In this document: in pieces, positions 7,223 to 15,251 of the stretch | Layout of the letters: each line of letters opens with the position of its first letter | Position numbering within the stretch: position 1 is the first letter of the stretch | Source: Ignavibacteriales bacterium | GTDB taxonomy: Bacteria; Bacteroidota; Ignavibacteria; T3Sed10-11 | Assembly: GCA_003567775.1 (NCBI GenBank) | Contig: PWYR01000102.1 | Location: 1-48,454 of the forward strand | Length of the DNA: 48,454 nucleotides | Reading direction: 5' to 3' | Position numbers and translations under genes: made by a program | Notes under the pieces: model-generated | Told to the model about the DNA's origin: nothing | The model's database searches: none | Seen by the model: the letters and a program-made list of their open reading frames with translations, nothing else

Positions 7223-8113
7223 ATGGGTAGTAAAACGATCGGCTTTATCGGCGCCGGGATGATGGGACAACCGATGGCAATACGGTTGATCGACGCCGGT
7301 TATAATGTAAAGGTATGGAACCGCACTCCCAAAAAAGCGACGCAGCTTGTCAACCGGGGCGCTGAACGAGCGCCCTCGGTTCGGGAGCTTGCTCGGAATT
7401 GTTCGATAGTCATCACGATGGTCTCGGATGATAATGCACTTAGATCGGTTTCGGAGGGAGAACAAGGTTTGATAGCGAATCTGGGCGAGGATGCTGTCGC
7501 CGTTGATATGAGTACGATATCGCCTTCATTGTCGAAATCGCTTAACCAAAATTATACACGAAACAATGCGTACTATATTCAGGCGCCGGTGCTCGGCAGT
7601 GTTCCACAGGCAACCGACGGTACGCTGCTTATCTTTGCAGGAGGTGATGAAAATGCTATTAAAAAGGTACAACCTGTTTTCGATATACTTGGAAAACGCA
7701 CCTGGAAATTCGAAAATCCGGAACAAGCGGCAACAATCAAGCTTACCTGCAATCTCTTCATCGCAAGCATGATCAACACGCTCGGCGAAGGATTGTTGAT
7801 GACAAAGAAAACGGGAATAGATGGGAACATCTTGCTCGAAATATTAAACGAATCCGCACTCGGCGCACCGATGTATCAAACGAAGGGAAAGTCGCTGCTC
7901 GAACGGAGATTCGCTCCGCGCTTTATGGTACAACATATGGTGAAGGATCTATCGTTAATACGCCAGGCGGCGCACTATTCCGGCATCCCCATGCCGGCTG
8001 TTGGGGTTATACACGATTTGTTCATTAGCGCAGTAAATAAAGGATACGGAGAAGAAGATTATTCGGCTATGGTGAAAGTGCTGGAGGAGATGGCGGGGGA
8101 GGATGCAAAATAA
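7223..8113 (+). CDS. NAD(P)-dependent beta-hydroxyacid dehydrogenase (3-hydroxyisobutyrate dehydrogenase / GLYR1 family)
   Basis: 296 residues, typical for the family. The N-terminal Rossmann fold has G-F-I-G-A-G-M-M-G-Q-P-M near residue 7; W-N-R-T near 33 suggests NADP preference because Arg follows the second strand. The substrate loop A-P-V-L-G-S-V-P-Q-A near 117 replaces the more usual A-P-V-S-G-G. The catalytic Lys lies in T-I-K-L-T-C-N near 172, and the C-terminal helical domain follows. Members reduce or oxidise short beta-hydroxyacids or semialdehydes (3-hydroxyisobutyrate, tartronate semialdehyde, succinic semialdehyde); the substrate is undetermined. A GGAGG ribosome site sits 7 nt before the ATG. 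No pathway partner is adjacent. Confidence 0.88.
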   Translation: MGSKTIGFIGAGMMGQPMAIRLIDAGYNVKVWNRTPKKATQLVNRGAERAPSVRELARNCSIVITMVSDDNALRSVSEGEQGLIANLGEDAVAVDMSTISPSLSKSLNQNYTRNNAYYIQAPVLGSVPQATDGTLLIFAGGDENAIKKVQPVFDILGKRTWKFENPEQAATIKLTCNLFIASMINTLGEGLLMTKKTGIDGNILLEILNESALGAPMYQTKGKSLLERRFAPRFMVQHMVKDLSLIRQAAHYSGIPMPAVGVIHDLFISAVNKGYGEEDYSAMVKVLEEMAGEDAK

Positions 8114-8243
8114 TTTTATGGCAAAATTATTAGGTTAACTCATCCGCTGAAAACGACACTGTTCCCGAAGGAGAAATAGTTGTTCTTAATCCCGTTGCAG
8201 GTGGATAAATTTACTGAAGATAAATCATAACAAGGAGGACAAT

Positions 8244-8384
8244 ATGAGTAACGGCAGTGATGTAAAATTGATCGCAAAAGAAACAAAAGCACGCAGAAAT
8301 AAGGTGCACAACCACCGTTCAACCGCTGGAAAGTTTGCCCACGACTTAACCGTAGGTTTTTCTTTCGGTAATCACCTTTCCTAA
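8244..8384 (+). CDS. Possible small protein of 46 residues with a strong ribosome site
   Basis: The 8114-8345 gap between two larger genes holds one small frame worth noting: ATG at 8244 preceded by AAGGAGG at ideal distance, coding a basic peptide (many Lys, Arg, His in residues 8-32, including T-K-A-R-R-N-K-V-H-N-H-R) that stops at 8382-8384. Its last 12 codons overlap the 3' end of the minus-strand gene, so it may be a real tiny gene or the 5' stub of a longer gene lost by rearrangement. Just upstream (8140-8205) is a short start-less frame ending E-I-V-V-L-N-P-V-A-G-G-stop that could be another fragment. Function unknown. Confidence 0.35.
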   Translation: MSNGSDVKLIAKETKARRNKVHNHRSTAGKFAHDLTVGFSFGNHLS

Positions 8385-8933
8385 GACTAATCCCACAAGA
8401 AACCATCCGATTGCCATATCGATAATCGACGTGGTTATATATCCGGTCGAGAACGACCACCAGTTCCAATATTGGAGATGAATCGCCGCTGTGGCGGCTA
8501 ATGCAAACACAACGGTAAAAGCAACTTTTCCCACAAACGATATGGTTCTGATCTTCCAGACCATTAACGCGACAAGAAACACACTTATAATATTAATAAT
8601 GAAGCCACGAACCATAAACGGCGTCAGAGAATCCGTACCGGTGAGACGCACCGAAGTAAAAATATGCGGACCTTGCAACATCCGCTCTTTCATAATATCC
8701 TCTGCCATTCTAATTTCCTCGGCAGATGCACCGGGTCTATGTTCAGGATAACCGGGTAAAATATACATTCCTGATGCAGGCGCCTGAGATCGGATTGCTT
8801 CAGTAATCGCATCTTCATCTGTAAAATGATTCAGGTTTGCTTCCTGGAATCCAAATACCATCCATGACAAAGCCGACCAGATAAACAATACTACACCCCC
8901 CAGAAGACTCGCTACAACCAGTTTTTTAATCAT
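8346..8933 (-). CDS. Hypothetical membrane protein
   Basis: 195 residues, family not recognised by name. An N-terminal hydrophobic segment (about 5-26) carries W-S-A-L-S-W-M-V-F; a hydrophilic, probably periplasmic, loop of about 75 residues follows (30-105, with Y-I-L-P-G-Y-P-E-H-R-P-G near 57). Three closely spaced membrane segments (about 108-126, 131-150, 162-185) come next. The topology and the P-G-Y-P loop recall small membrane proteins seen in Bacteroidota genomes, but no function is known to me. It starts 40 nt after the end of the YvlD-like gene on the same strand, so the two are probably cotranscribed. An AAGGAAG ribosome site precedes the ATG. Confidence 0.75.
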   Translation of the reverse strand: MIKKLVVASLLGGVVLFIWSALSWMVFGFQEANLNHFTDEDAITEAIRSQAPASGMYILPGYPEHRPGASAEEIRMAEDIMKERMLQGPHIFTSVRLTGTDSLTPFMVRGFIINIISVFLVALMVWKIRTISFVGKVAFTVVFALAATAAIHLQYWNWWSFSTGYITTSIIDMAIGWFLVGLVLGKVITERKTYG

Positions 8934-8973
8934 TGTACTTCCTTGCGTGTTTGATTGATAATTGTGGAATACT

Positions 8974-9327
8974 CTAAATACGCTCCCTCGGTCCTACAAC
9001 TAACTGGGTTGCTAACGACGATATAATGCTAAACACCAGAGCGCCGAAAAACGCCGCCCAGAATCCAGCTACGTGAAAGCCCTCGATAAATGAAGCTACA
9101 AACCAGAATAATAGTGCATTTATAACAAATGTAAACAAGCCGAGCGTGAGGATGTTAATCGGAAGTGTTATAAGCAACAAAAACGGACGAATGATAGCAT
9201 TGATTAAGCCCAGAATGAGAGCTGTGACAAGGGCTATATAAAATCCCGAAATTTCTATACTCGGTAAAATATACGCAACAAGCATTAATGCGAGAGCGTT
9301 GATAATCCAGCGAATAATAATTGACAT
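8974..9327 (-). CDS. YvlD-like / phage holin family 4 membrane protein
   Basis: 117 residues with four hydrophobic segments and the pattern of the family: an N-terminal I-I-R-W-I-I-N-A-L-A, G-L-I-N-A-I-I-R-P-F-L near 40, T-L-P-I-N-I-L-T-L-G-L-F near 54 and F-V-I-N-A-L-L-F-W near 67. Despite the holin name these proteins (YvlD in Bacillus) are chromosomal integral membrane proteins without phage context, and none is seen here. Some members are linked to envelope stress responses, but nothing in the sequence shows that role. First gene of a two-gene minus-strand unit with its own promoter. Confidence 0.85.
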   Translation of the reverse strand: MSIIIRWIINALALMLVAYILPSIEISGFYIALVTALILGLINAIIRPFLLLITLPINILTLGLFTFVINALLFWFVASFIEGFHVAGFWAAFFGALVFSIISSLATQLVVGPRERI

Positions 9328-9366
9328 GCAGATTTCCTATAGGATGTTAGATTAATAATGTTACTC

Positions 9367-9395
9367 ATTGTACTATTATTCGATATAAAATGCAA
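9367..9395 (-). promoter_or_regulatory. sigma70 promoter for the YvlD-like gene
   Basis: On the minus strand: TTGCAT, 17-nt spacer, TACAAT, ending about 40 nt before the ATG at 9327. The 9328-9518 gap holds no gene; besides this promoter I see only a small hairpin (CGAAATA/TATTTCG, 9452-9470). Confidence 0.6.
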
Positions 9396-9518
9396 TCGGA
9401 TATTGTGTGAAGAACATAAAATCGCTCATTGGTGGGGGAAATGAAAACCTGCGAAATATCGCTTATTTCGTGATTTTGGCTATATTTTCTCTAATGCATT
9501 ATTTTTTTGCTTTTCCTC

Positions 9519-9546
9519 TTGACTTTCTGAATAATAGTGGTAAATT
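9519..9546 (+). promoter_or_regulatory. dcw cluster promoter (Pmra)
   Basis: TTGACT (9519-9524), 16-nt spacer, TAAATT (9541-9546), with AGTGG just before the -10. The predicted transcript start (about 9553) falls directly in front of the MraZ boxes, so repressor binding would block the promoter. It should drive mraZ through at least ftsA, as no other clear promoter is seen in the cluster. Confidence 0.65.
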
Positions 9547-9557
9547 TAAAGCATCTG

Positions 9558-9601
9558 GTGGGTGATTGTGGGGCATTGTGGGTAATCTGTGGATAAGTGG
9601 G
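9558..9601 (+). promoter_or_regulatory. MraZ operator boxes
   Basis: GTGGG occurs at 9558, 9568 and 9578, exactly 10 bp apart, followed by GTGGA at 9589 and GTGGG at 9597. Known MraZ sites are direct GTGGG/TGGGN repeats with a one-turn period upstream of mraZ, so this is an autoregulatory operator. The first three copies form the regular core; the last two are off the period. Confidence 0.85.
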
Positions 9602-9690
9602 ATAACCGTCTTTTTCCGGCTATCATTTCGCGGGGAGGAATTTCGATTGTCCACAAGATAAACTATATAAAAACACTATGTGGATTAATC

Positions 9691-10149
9691 ATGTCCTCAT
9701 TCAAGGGCAGTTTTATACATTCGATTGATAACAAAGGAAGAATAAATTTTCCTTCGAAACTCCGCAAACATATATCGCCTGAGGCAAACGATACATTTAT
9801 CGTTACGCGTGGATTTGAGCAATGTATATTTGCGTACCCGCTTGATGAGTGGAGCAATTACGAGAAGGCAATTCGTGGTTTACGCTCGTCCAGCGCCGAT
9901 AGCCGTTTTGTGATGAGGCACCTTTTGCAATTTGCTAATGAAGTCCAGCTCGATGGACAATCGCGTATTATGCTACCCCAGAATCTTTTACAGTTTGCGG
10001 AGATCAAAAACGATGCACTTATTCTCGGAGTGCTTGAACGGATTGAGATTTGGAATCCTGAAATTTATGATAATTATATAAACGGTAAAGATGTATCGTA
10101 CGAGGAGGTAGCGGAAAAAGTATTTCAAAATAACGGTATTCAAGCATAA
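9691..10149 (+). CDS. mraZ: Transcriptional regulator / division protein MraZ
   Basis: 152 residues from the ATG at 9691. An in-frame ATG at 9589 was rejected because it lies inside the operator and adds 34 residues unlike MraZ; the chosen start gives the family start S-S-F-K-G-S-F. Two SpoVT-AbrB-like domains each carry the signature D-x-x-x-R: D-N-K-G-R near 15 and D-G-Q-S-R near 91. MraZ is a ring-forming DNA-binding protein that represses its own operon in studied bacteria. It is followed 2 bp later by rsmH, as usual. Confidence 0.95.
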   Translation: MSSFKGSFIHSIDNKGRINFPSKLRKHISPEANDTFIVTRGFEQCIFAYPLDEWSNYEKAIRGLRSSSADSRFVMRHLLQFANEVQLDGQSRIMLPQNLLQFAEIKNDALILGVLERIEIWNPEIYDNYINGKDVSYEEVAEKVFQNNGIQA

Positions 10150-10151
10150 TT

Positions 10152-11084
10152 ATGAACACCGCATACCACGAGCCGGTGCTTGTGCGTGAAGCTTTGGAGT
10201 ATTTAATAACGGTGAACGACGGTGTGTATGTCGATGCAACCACCGGCGGCGGTGGACATACAAAGGCGATGCTGGAGCATCTATCAAAAAGCGCGCACGT
10301 CGTATGTTTCGACAGGGATGCCGATGCAATTGCTGAAACAACACAGAGGTTACAACTGTGGAAGTCGCAGCTAACGTTTGTACAGGATGTATTTAGCAGA
10401 ATCCGGGATCGTTTAGAGGAATTATCCATAGACAATGTAACCGGGATCCTGTTCGATCTTGGTGTTTCTTCGTTTCAGATAAATAATGTTGATCGTGGTT
10501 TCACTTATCAACAAGATGCAAAACTTGATATGAGAATGGATGTAAGATCGGGAATAACGGCTGCAGATGTTCTGCAAACTTATGAAGAGAATGAACTCGC
10601 CGATATATTTTACCGGTACGGCGAAGAGCGGCGGGCGCGGCGTATAGCGAGAAGAATAGTTGAAGAAAGGAGCAAGCGGGCGATCACCACGAGCGGCGAG
10701 CTTACAAAAATAATCCGGGATAGCATCGGCGAAAAATATCTCACAAAGTCGATGGCGCGGATTTTTCAGGCGTTGCGCATCGAGATAAACGCCGAACTTC
10801 AGCATCTTTCGAAAGCGCTCTCGCAGACGCCGGATATACTGCATAAAGGCGGACGATTGGTTATCATCTCGTATCACTCGCTTGAAGACAGGATTGTAAA
10901 ATTTTTTTTAAAAGAAGGTTCGGCAACACATAAGAAAACCGACGATCCGTTCGCCCGGCACGATAGGGAGGTTGAACCGGCATTTAAAATTCTGACAAAA
11001 AAACCGGTTCAGCCGGCTCCTGAAGAGCAGAAACGTAATCCGCGGTCAAGGAGCGCAAAATTGCGAGCCGCCGAGCGATGTTAG
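10152..11084 (+). CDS. rsmH: 16S rRNA (cytosine-1402-N4)-methyltransferase RsmH
   Basis: 310 residues, full length. RsmH adds the N4-methyl group to C1402 in the decoding centre of 16S rRNA using S-adenosylmethionine. Seen: H-E-P-V-L at 6-10, the SAM loop D-A-T-x-G-G-G-G-H around 28-36, F-D-R-D-A-D-A near 53, L-F-D-L-G-V-S-S near 99, F-Q-A-L-R-I-x-I-N-x-E-L near 213 and I-S-Y-H-S-L-E-D near 243. The C-terminus (N-P-R-S-R-S-A-K-L-R-A-A-E) is typical. No strong ribosome site; translation is probably coupled to mraZ, which ends 2 bp upstream. Confidence 0.97.
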   Translation: MNTAYHEPVLVREALEYLITVNDGVYVDATTGGGGHTKAMLEHLSKSAHVVCFDRDADAIAETTQRLQLWKSQLTFVQDVFSRIRDRLEELSIDNVTGILFDLGVSSFQINNVDRGFTYQQDAKLDMRMDVRSGITAADVLQTYEENELADIFYRYGEERRARRIARRIVEERSKRAITTSGELTKIIRDSIGEKYLTKSMARIFQALRIEINAELQHLSKALSQTPDILHKGGRLVIISYHSLEDRIVKFFLKEGSATHKKTDDPFARHDREVEPAFKILTKKPVQPAPEEQKRNPRSRSAKLRAAERC

Positions 11085-11105
11085 GATGTACGGGAGGATA
11101 CCGGT

Positions 11106-11558
11106 ATGAGTAATGATAACAGTTTAGTGCAAGAATATGTGCGGCGTGAAAAGCACGATACTGGCGACATCAGCGCCGAACACGTCCAGGGATACCGTCC
11201 GGGGTATGCCTACAGGTACGGTCCGAAACAACAGCGCCGGAAAAAATTATCTACCTTTAACGTTATCATTTTTCTGTTCGGCTTTGCCGTTGCACTTGTG
11301 CTGTACATCGGCAACATCATTGCCGTGAACGGATTGATGAAGGAAATTAATCAGCTTGAACAGGAATATGATAAGATCCGGAACCACAATGAGTACTTGC
11401 GCGCGGATTTGAATAACCGCACCGGTCTCGAGCAAATTGGATCTATTGCAGTCGATCAGCTCGGATTAAGTAATCCATCGGAACCGCCGCGATGGTTATC
11501 GATAGATAAAGAGGACGTAGAACAACTGCAACGCGAACTTGACAGGTATAATCAATGA
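11106..11558 (+). CDS. ftsL: Cell division protein FtsL
   Basis: 150 residues. A hydrophilic cytoplasmic N-terminus of about 55 residues is followed by one membrane segment (about 56-78) and a coiled coil (about 82-118, E-I-N-Q-L-E-Q-E-Y...E-Y-L-R-A-D-L). The topology, the short leucine-rich coil and the position between rsmH and ftsI identify FtsL, although the family is poorly conserved. FtsL pairs with FtsB and FtsQ and activates FtsWI septal synthesis. A GGGAGGAT ribosome site lies in the 21-bp gap. Its last codons overlap the ftsI start (ATGA). Confidence 0.85.
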   Translation: MSNDNSLVQEYVRREKHDTGDISAEHVQGYRPGYAYRYGPKQQRRKKLSTFNVIIFLFGFAVALVLYIGNIIAVNGLMKEINQLEQEYDKIRNHNEYLRADLNNRTGLEQIGSIAVDQLGLSNPSEPPRWLSIDKEDVEQLQRELDRYNQ

Positions 11559-13729
11559 AACGAAGAAATAAAAATACACAGCCGGGAAACGGTAAAGTAA
11601 AATATGTTTCACCGCGGAAAGCAGGAAGAGGACGATTTATTTTTGTGAAACTTGTTTTCGTTGTGTTATTTGCGATTATACTCACACGCTTATTTAAGAT
11701 CCAGGTGCTCGACGGCAGCGAATACAGCGAGATGGCGAAAAGACAGTACGAAATTCAGAAAGAATTAAACGCATCGCGTGGTGTGGTATTTGACCGTAAC
11801 GGTAATATTTTAATCTCCAATACGGAGTTTGTTTCGTTCGCGGCCGATCCTTTTATACTCGGCAATAACATCGACAAAGTAGCACGTAATTTTTCAACGG
11901 TGTTTGGAAAATCTGCTGCTCATTACTTACAGCGGATTCGCGGAGGGCGGAATTTTGTTTGGCTTGAACGGAGAGTATCCCCTGATTATTTGCAACAGAT
12001 CAATCTGGATGTCGATGGATTAATCGTTTCGCCGGAGCCGAAACGGCTCTATCACTACGGTGATCTTGCAAGAGAGGTGCTCGGCGTGACAAATATTGAC
12101 AATGTCGGGATCTCCGGCATTGAATTACAGTTCGATAAAAGATTGCGCGGCGAGAACGGTTATGTGGTCATGCAACGCGACGGTAGAATGCGTTCGTTCC
12201 CGACAGTCGATTATCCACGGATAGAGGCGATCAATGGGAACAATCTTGTTCTGACTATCGATCTTTCACTGCAAGCGATTGCAAAAGAGGAGTTGAAACG
12301 GGGTATAGAACGCAATGACGCTGAATCGGGGTTGGTAGTGATGATGAATACGAAAACCGGCGCCATACTTGCAATGGCGAATTATCCACCGGGCGGGCGA
12401 AACCGTATTATCACCGATATGTTCGAACCGGGTTCGGTGTTCAAAATAGTCACGGCGGCATCGGCAATTGAACATAATCTACGGGCCGGCAGCGACACGA
12501 TCTATGCCGAAGGAGGAAAGTATACAGGCGCTGGCGGCAGGATAATTCGCGATAGCGAAGAGCATGAATGGCTTTCCGTTCGAGAAGCAATGATGTATTC
12601 AAGTAATATTGTGATGGCGAAGCTTTCGGACGAGATCGGATCGGATCGGTTATATAAAATGTCGCGCGATTTTGGTTTCGGTGTTCCGACCGGCATCGAG
12701 TTGCCGGGTGAAGTGCGGGGCAATCTAAAACGTCCGGTACGATGGTCGGGTACAACGCTCCATACAATGGCATTCGGATATGAAGTAGCGGTAACACCGT
12801 TGCAAATGGCTGCAGCGTATGCTGCAATTGCAAACCGCGGTGTTTTGATGAGGCCGTATCTGGTTGCGCGCGAACTTGATACCCGTGGTAAGACACTATT
12901 TGAAGCTAAACCGCAGCAAATACGCCGCGTTGTAAGCGCCGCTACGGCAGATACACTCGCATCGTTTTTCGAAGATGTCGTTCGCGGAGGCACCGGCAGG
13001 AATGCGCGCATTAATGGTGTGCGAATAGCCGGTAAAACAGGTACGGCGCGTAAATATGTCGATGGCGAGTACTCAAGCTCGGAATATACAGCTTCTTTTG
13101 TAGGATTCTTTCCGGTCGAAGATCCTGAAATTGTATGTCTGGTTATGATGGATAATCCCCGGCGCGGCGGATATTATGCGAGCGCTACCAGCGTCCCGGT
13201 ATTCCGGAATATTGCAGAGCGAATAATCACTACCGGATTACTGAGAGTACCGCCGCCCGCGCCCGAAGATTTTGAGGAAATGCAAAGGTATATTTATAAA
13301 ACAAGCGCATCACAAAAAATTAAGGATTACTCGAAGCCGCGAGTACCGGATGTTCGCCATTATCCTGTTGCCGTAGCGCGTCACATACTTGATAGGAACG
13401 GATATCGTGTTACAGTCGAAGGAGACGGAATTGTCGTAGATCAACATCCTCCTGCAGGCTCGCGTGAAGTTAGATCGACTTCGATTAAATTGATCGCATC
13501 CAACAAAAAAAGCGATGATGAAGAAACGATCGTTGTACCCGATCTTCGTGGACTATCAGTCCGCAGTGCGCTGAATAGACTGCTCGTCGAAGGATTGTCG
13601 CTCGATATCACCGGAAGCGGCGTCGTCGTGCAGCAATCGATCACGCCGGGTGAGCGTGTACAACCCGGAACGATCGTTCGTGTCCAGTGCCGCCCGAAAA
13701 CCGCGGCAGCGCAGATTGCGGGATCCTGA
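11555..13729 (+). CDS. ftsI: Septal peptidoglycan transpeptidase FtsI (PBP3) with two C-terminal PASTA domains
   Basis: 724 residues. A basic cytoplasmic N-terminus and membrane segment (about 30-47) are followed by the pedestal domain (from about 55, A-S-R-G-V-V-F-D-R-N-G). The transpeptidase domain has the full active site: S294-V-F-K, S349-S-N and K494-T-G. It crosslinks septal peptidoglycan with FtsW as glycosyltransferase partner. Two PASTA domains follow the enzyme (about 590-640, P-D-V-R-H-Y-P-V; and 650-715, V-P-D-L-R-G-L-S-V). PASTA domains, familiar from SpoVD and PBP2x of Gram-positives, also occur on FtsI of some FCB bacteria and bind peptidoglycan or modulate activity. Start overlaps ftsL by 4 bp. 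Confidence 0.96.
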   Translation: MKRRNKNTQPGNGKVKYVSPRKAGRGRFIFVKLVFVVLFAIILTRLFKIQVLDGSEYSEMAKRQYEIQKELNASRGVVFDRNGNILISNTEFVSFAADPFILGNNIDKVARNFSTVFGKSAAHYLQRIRGGRNFVWLERRVSPDYLQQINLDVDGLIVSPEPKRLYHYGDLAREVLGVTNIDNVGISGIELQFDKRLRGENGYVVMQRDGRMRSFPTVDYPRIEAINGNNLVLTIDLSLQAIAKEELKRGIERNDAESGLVVMMNTKTGAILAMANYPPGGRNRIITDMFEPGSVFKIVTAASAIEHNLRAGSDTIYAEGGKYTGAGGRIIRDSEEHEWLSVREAMMYSSNIVMAKLSDEIGSDRLYKMSRDFGFGVPTGIELPGEVRGNLKRPVRWSGTTLHTMAFGYEVAVTPLQMAAAYAAIANRGVLMRPYLVARELDTRGKTLFEAKPQQIRRVVSAATADTLASFFEDVVRGGTGRNARINGVRIAGKTGTARKYVDGEYSSSEYTASFVGFFPVEDPEIVCLVMMDNPRRGGYYASATSVPVFRNIAERIITTGLLRVPPPAPEDFEEMQRYIYKTSASQKIKDYSKPRVPDVRHYPVAVARHILDRNGYRVTVEGDGIVVDQHPPAGSREVRSTSIKLIASNKKSDDEETIVVPDLRGLSVRSALNRLLVEGLSLDITGSGVVVQQSITPGERVQPGTIVRVQCRPKTAAAQIAGS

Positions 13730-13730
13730 T

Positions 13731-15245
13731 ATGCGATTATCGGAGTTGATCAAAGGCGTTGCGGTTACAAAGCTGTTTCAGACGGTGTACGGATCGATGG
13801 TACAGACACACGATGTTGAGATTCATGATGTGCGTTATGATTCACGTAAAGTGACTCAGGGTGATTTGTTCGTAGCGATCCGGGGATTGCAGTCAGACGG
13901 GCATCGATATTTGCACGATGTAATGCGTAAAAAGGTGAAAGCGGTAGTCGTTGAAGATGATGCTGCGATTCCCGATTCGCTGTGTATGCACGAAGGTGTA
14001 GTGAAGATCGTCGTACCCGATACACGAATAGCGTTGTCGCGAGTATCGGCTAATTTCTTCAGGCATCCTTCGCACGAAACACGGGTGATCGGAGTAACCG
14101 GTACGAACGGCAAAACGACAACAACTCATTTAATCGGATCGGTTATAATAGCAGCCGGCAAGAAACCGGGTTTGATCGGCACGATCGAATATCGGATAGG
14201 CGATGAAACAATCGACGCGCATCATACAACACCCGGTTCGTATGAGTTGCAGAAGCTGCTTCGGAATATGGTCGATGCAGGTTGCTCCTATGTTATTATG
14301 GAAGTATCGTCGCATGCGCTTGAGCAGCATCGCGTTGACGATGTGAAGTTTTCTTCAGCAGTATTTACAAATTTGACGCAGGATCATCTGGATTATCATG
14401 ATTCGATGGATTTGTATTTTAAGGCAAAGCAACGGCTGTTTCAGTTGCTTGACGACAGCGCAGTCGCTATAACAAATGTCGATTCAGAGTACGGTTTGCG
14501 AATGGTTGCAGGGACAAAAGCGAAAATAAAAAGTTACGGAAATAAGGATTATGCTGATTTCCGTGCAGACGGTGTGCGGGCTACAATGCATATAACAGCG
14601 TTTACGATGAAGCATGATTCTATCGAAACCGATATTACGGCGTCCTTGATCGGCCGGTTTAATGTATCGAACATACTTGCTGCTTATGCTTGCACGTATT
14701 CAGAGGAATTTGTTGTCAATATTATTAAAAAAGGAATCGAACAAGTGCGCGGTGTACGAGGTAGGGTTGAAACGGTTACTTCTCCCGATTCATCGGGGTG
14801 GACAGCGGTGATTGATTATTCACACACACCGGATGCTCTGGAGAATGTGTTGACTGCTATACAGGAAATGAAGCCCGAGGGCGGGCGGGTAACGACTGTA
14901 TTTGGCTGCGGCGGCGATCGAGACCGGAAGAAGCGACCGGTTATGGGAAGGATAGCACAACGCCTCAGCGACAGGATTATTGTCACATCCGATAATCCCC
15001 GGACAGAAGATCCGGAAAAGATTATCGACGATATACTGGAAGGTGTCGAAACGACGATGAATGTTATCCGGGAAGCCGATAGGCGTCGTGCAATTGAGCA
15101 GGCGCTGCAAACAGCCGGTCGGAATGATGTTATTTTAATAGCAGGTAAAGGACACGAAACGTATCAAATAATCGGCGAGGCGCGAATTCATTTTAACGAC
15201 CGGGAAATTGTGGAGGAGTGGATAAAAATGCATTTAACAAATTGA
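13731..15245 (+). CDS. murE: UDP-MurNAc-tripeptide synthetase MurE (meso-DAP-adding)
   Basis: 504 residues from ATG 13731, one base after the ftsI stop; a longer frame from 13650 was rejected because it overlaps ftsI by 80 bp and adds a non-homologous head, whereas M-R-L-S-E-L-I is a normal MurE start. The enzyme adds the third amino acid to UDP-MurNAc-L-Ala-D-Glu. ATP loop G-T-N-G-K-T-T-T-T at 124-132; H-H-T-T-P near 164; S-S-H-A-L near 190; D-N-P-R at 421-424, the motif that selects meso-diaminopimelate rather than lysine; G-K-G-H-E near 472. All three Mur ligase domains are complete. Confidence 0.97.
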   Translation: MRLSELIKGVAVTKLFQTVYGSMVQTHDVEIHDVRYDSRKVTQGDLFVAIRGLQSDGHRYLHDVMRKKVKAVVVEDDAAIPDSLCMHEGVVKIVVPDTRIALSRVSANFFRHPSHETRVIGVTGTNGKTTTTHLIGSVIIAAGKKPGLIGTIEYRIGDETIDAHHTTPGSYELQKLLRNMVDAGCSYVIMEVSSHALEQHRVDDVKFSSAVFTNLTQDHLDYHDSMDLYFKAKQRLFQLLDDSAVAITNVDSEYGLRMVAGTKAKIKSYGNKDYADFRADGVRATMHITAFTMKHDSIETDITASLIGRFNVSNILAAYACTYSEEFVVNIIKKGIEQVRGVRGRVETVTSPDSSGWTAVIDYSHTPDALENVLTAIQEMKPEGGRVTTVFGCGGDRDRKKRPVMGRIAQRLSDRIIVTSDNPRTEDPEKIIDDILEGVETTMNVIREADRRRAIEQALQTAGRNDVILIAGKGHETYQIIGEARIHFNDREIVEEWIKMHLTN

Positions 15246-15251
15246 TTTACT

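Noticed and set aside
8974-9327. Phage holin as evidence of a prophage
   Set aside because: The family is chromosomal in many bacteria (YvlD-like); no lysin, capsid, integrase or attachment site is nearby.
9589-9690. Longer MraZ start at 9589
   Set aside because: It would begin inside the GTGGG operator boxes and add 34 residues with no likeness to MraZ; the Met at 9691 gives the family start.
13650-13730. Longer MurE start at 13650
   Set aside because: Overlaps the PASTA region of ftsI by 80 bp and the added residues are not MurE-like; ATG 13731 follows the ftsI stop directly.
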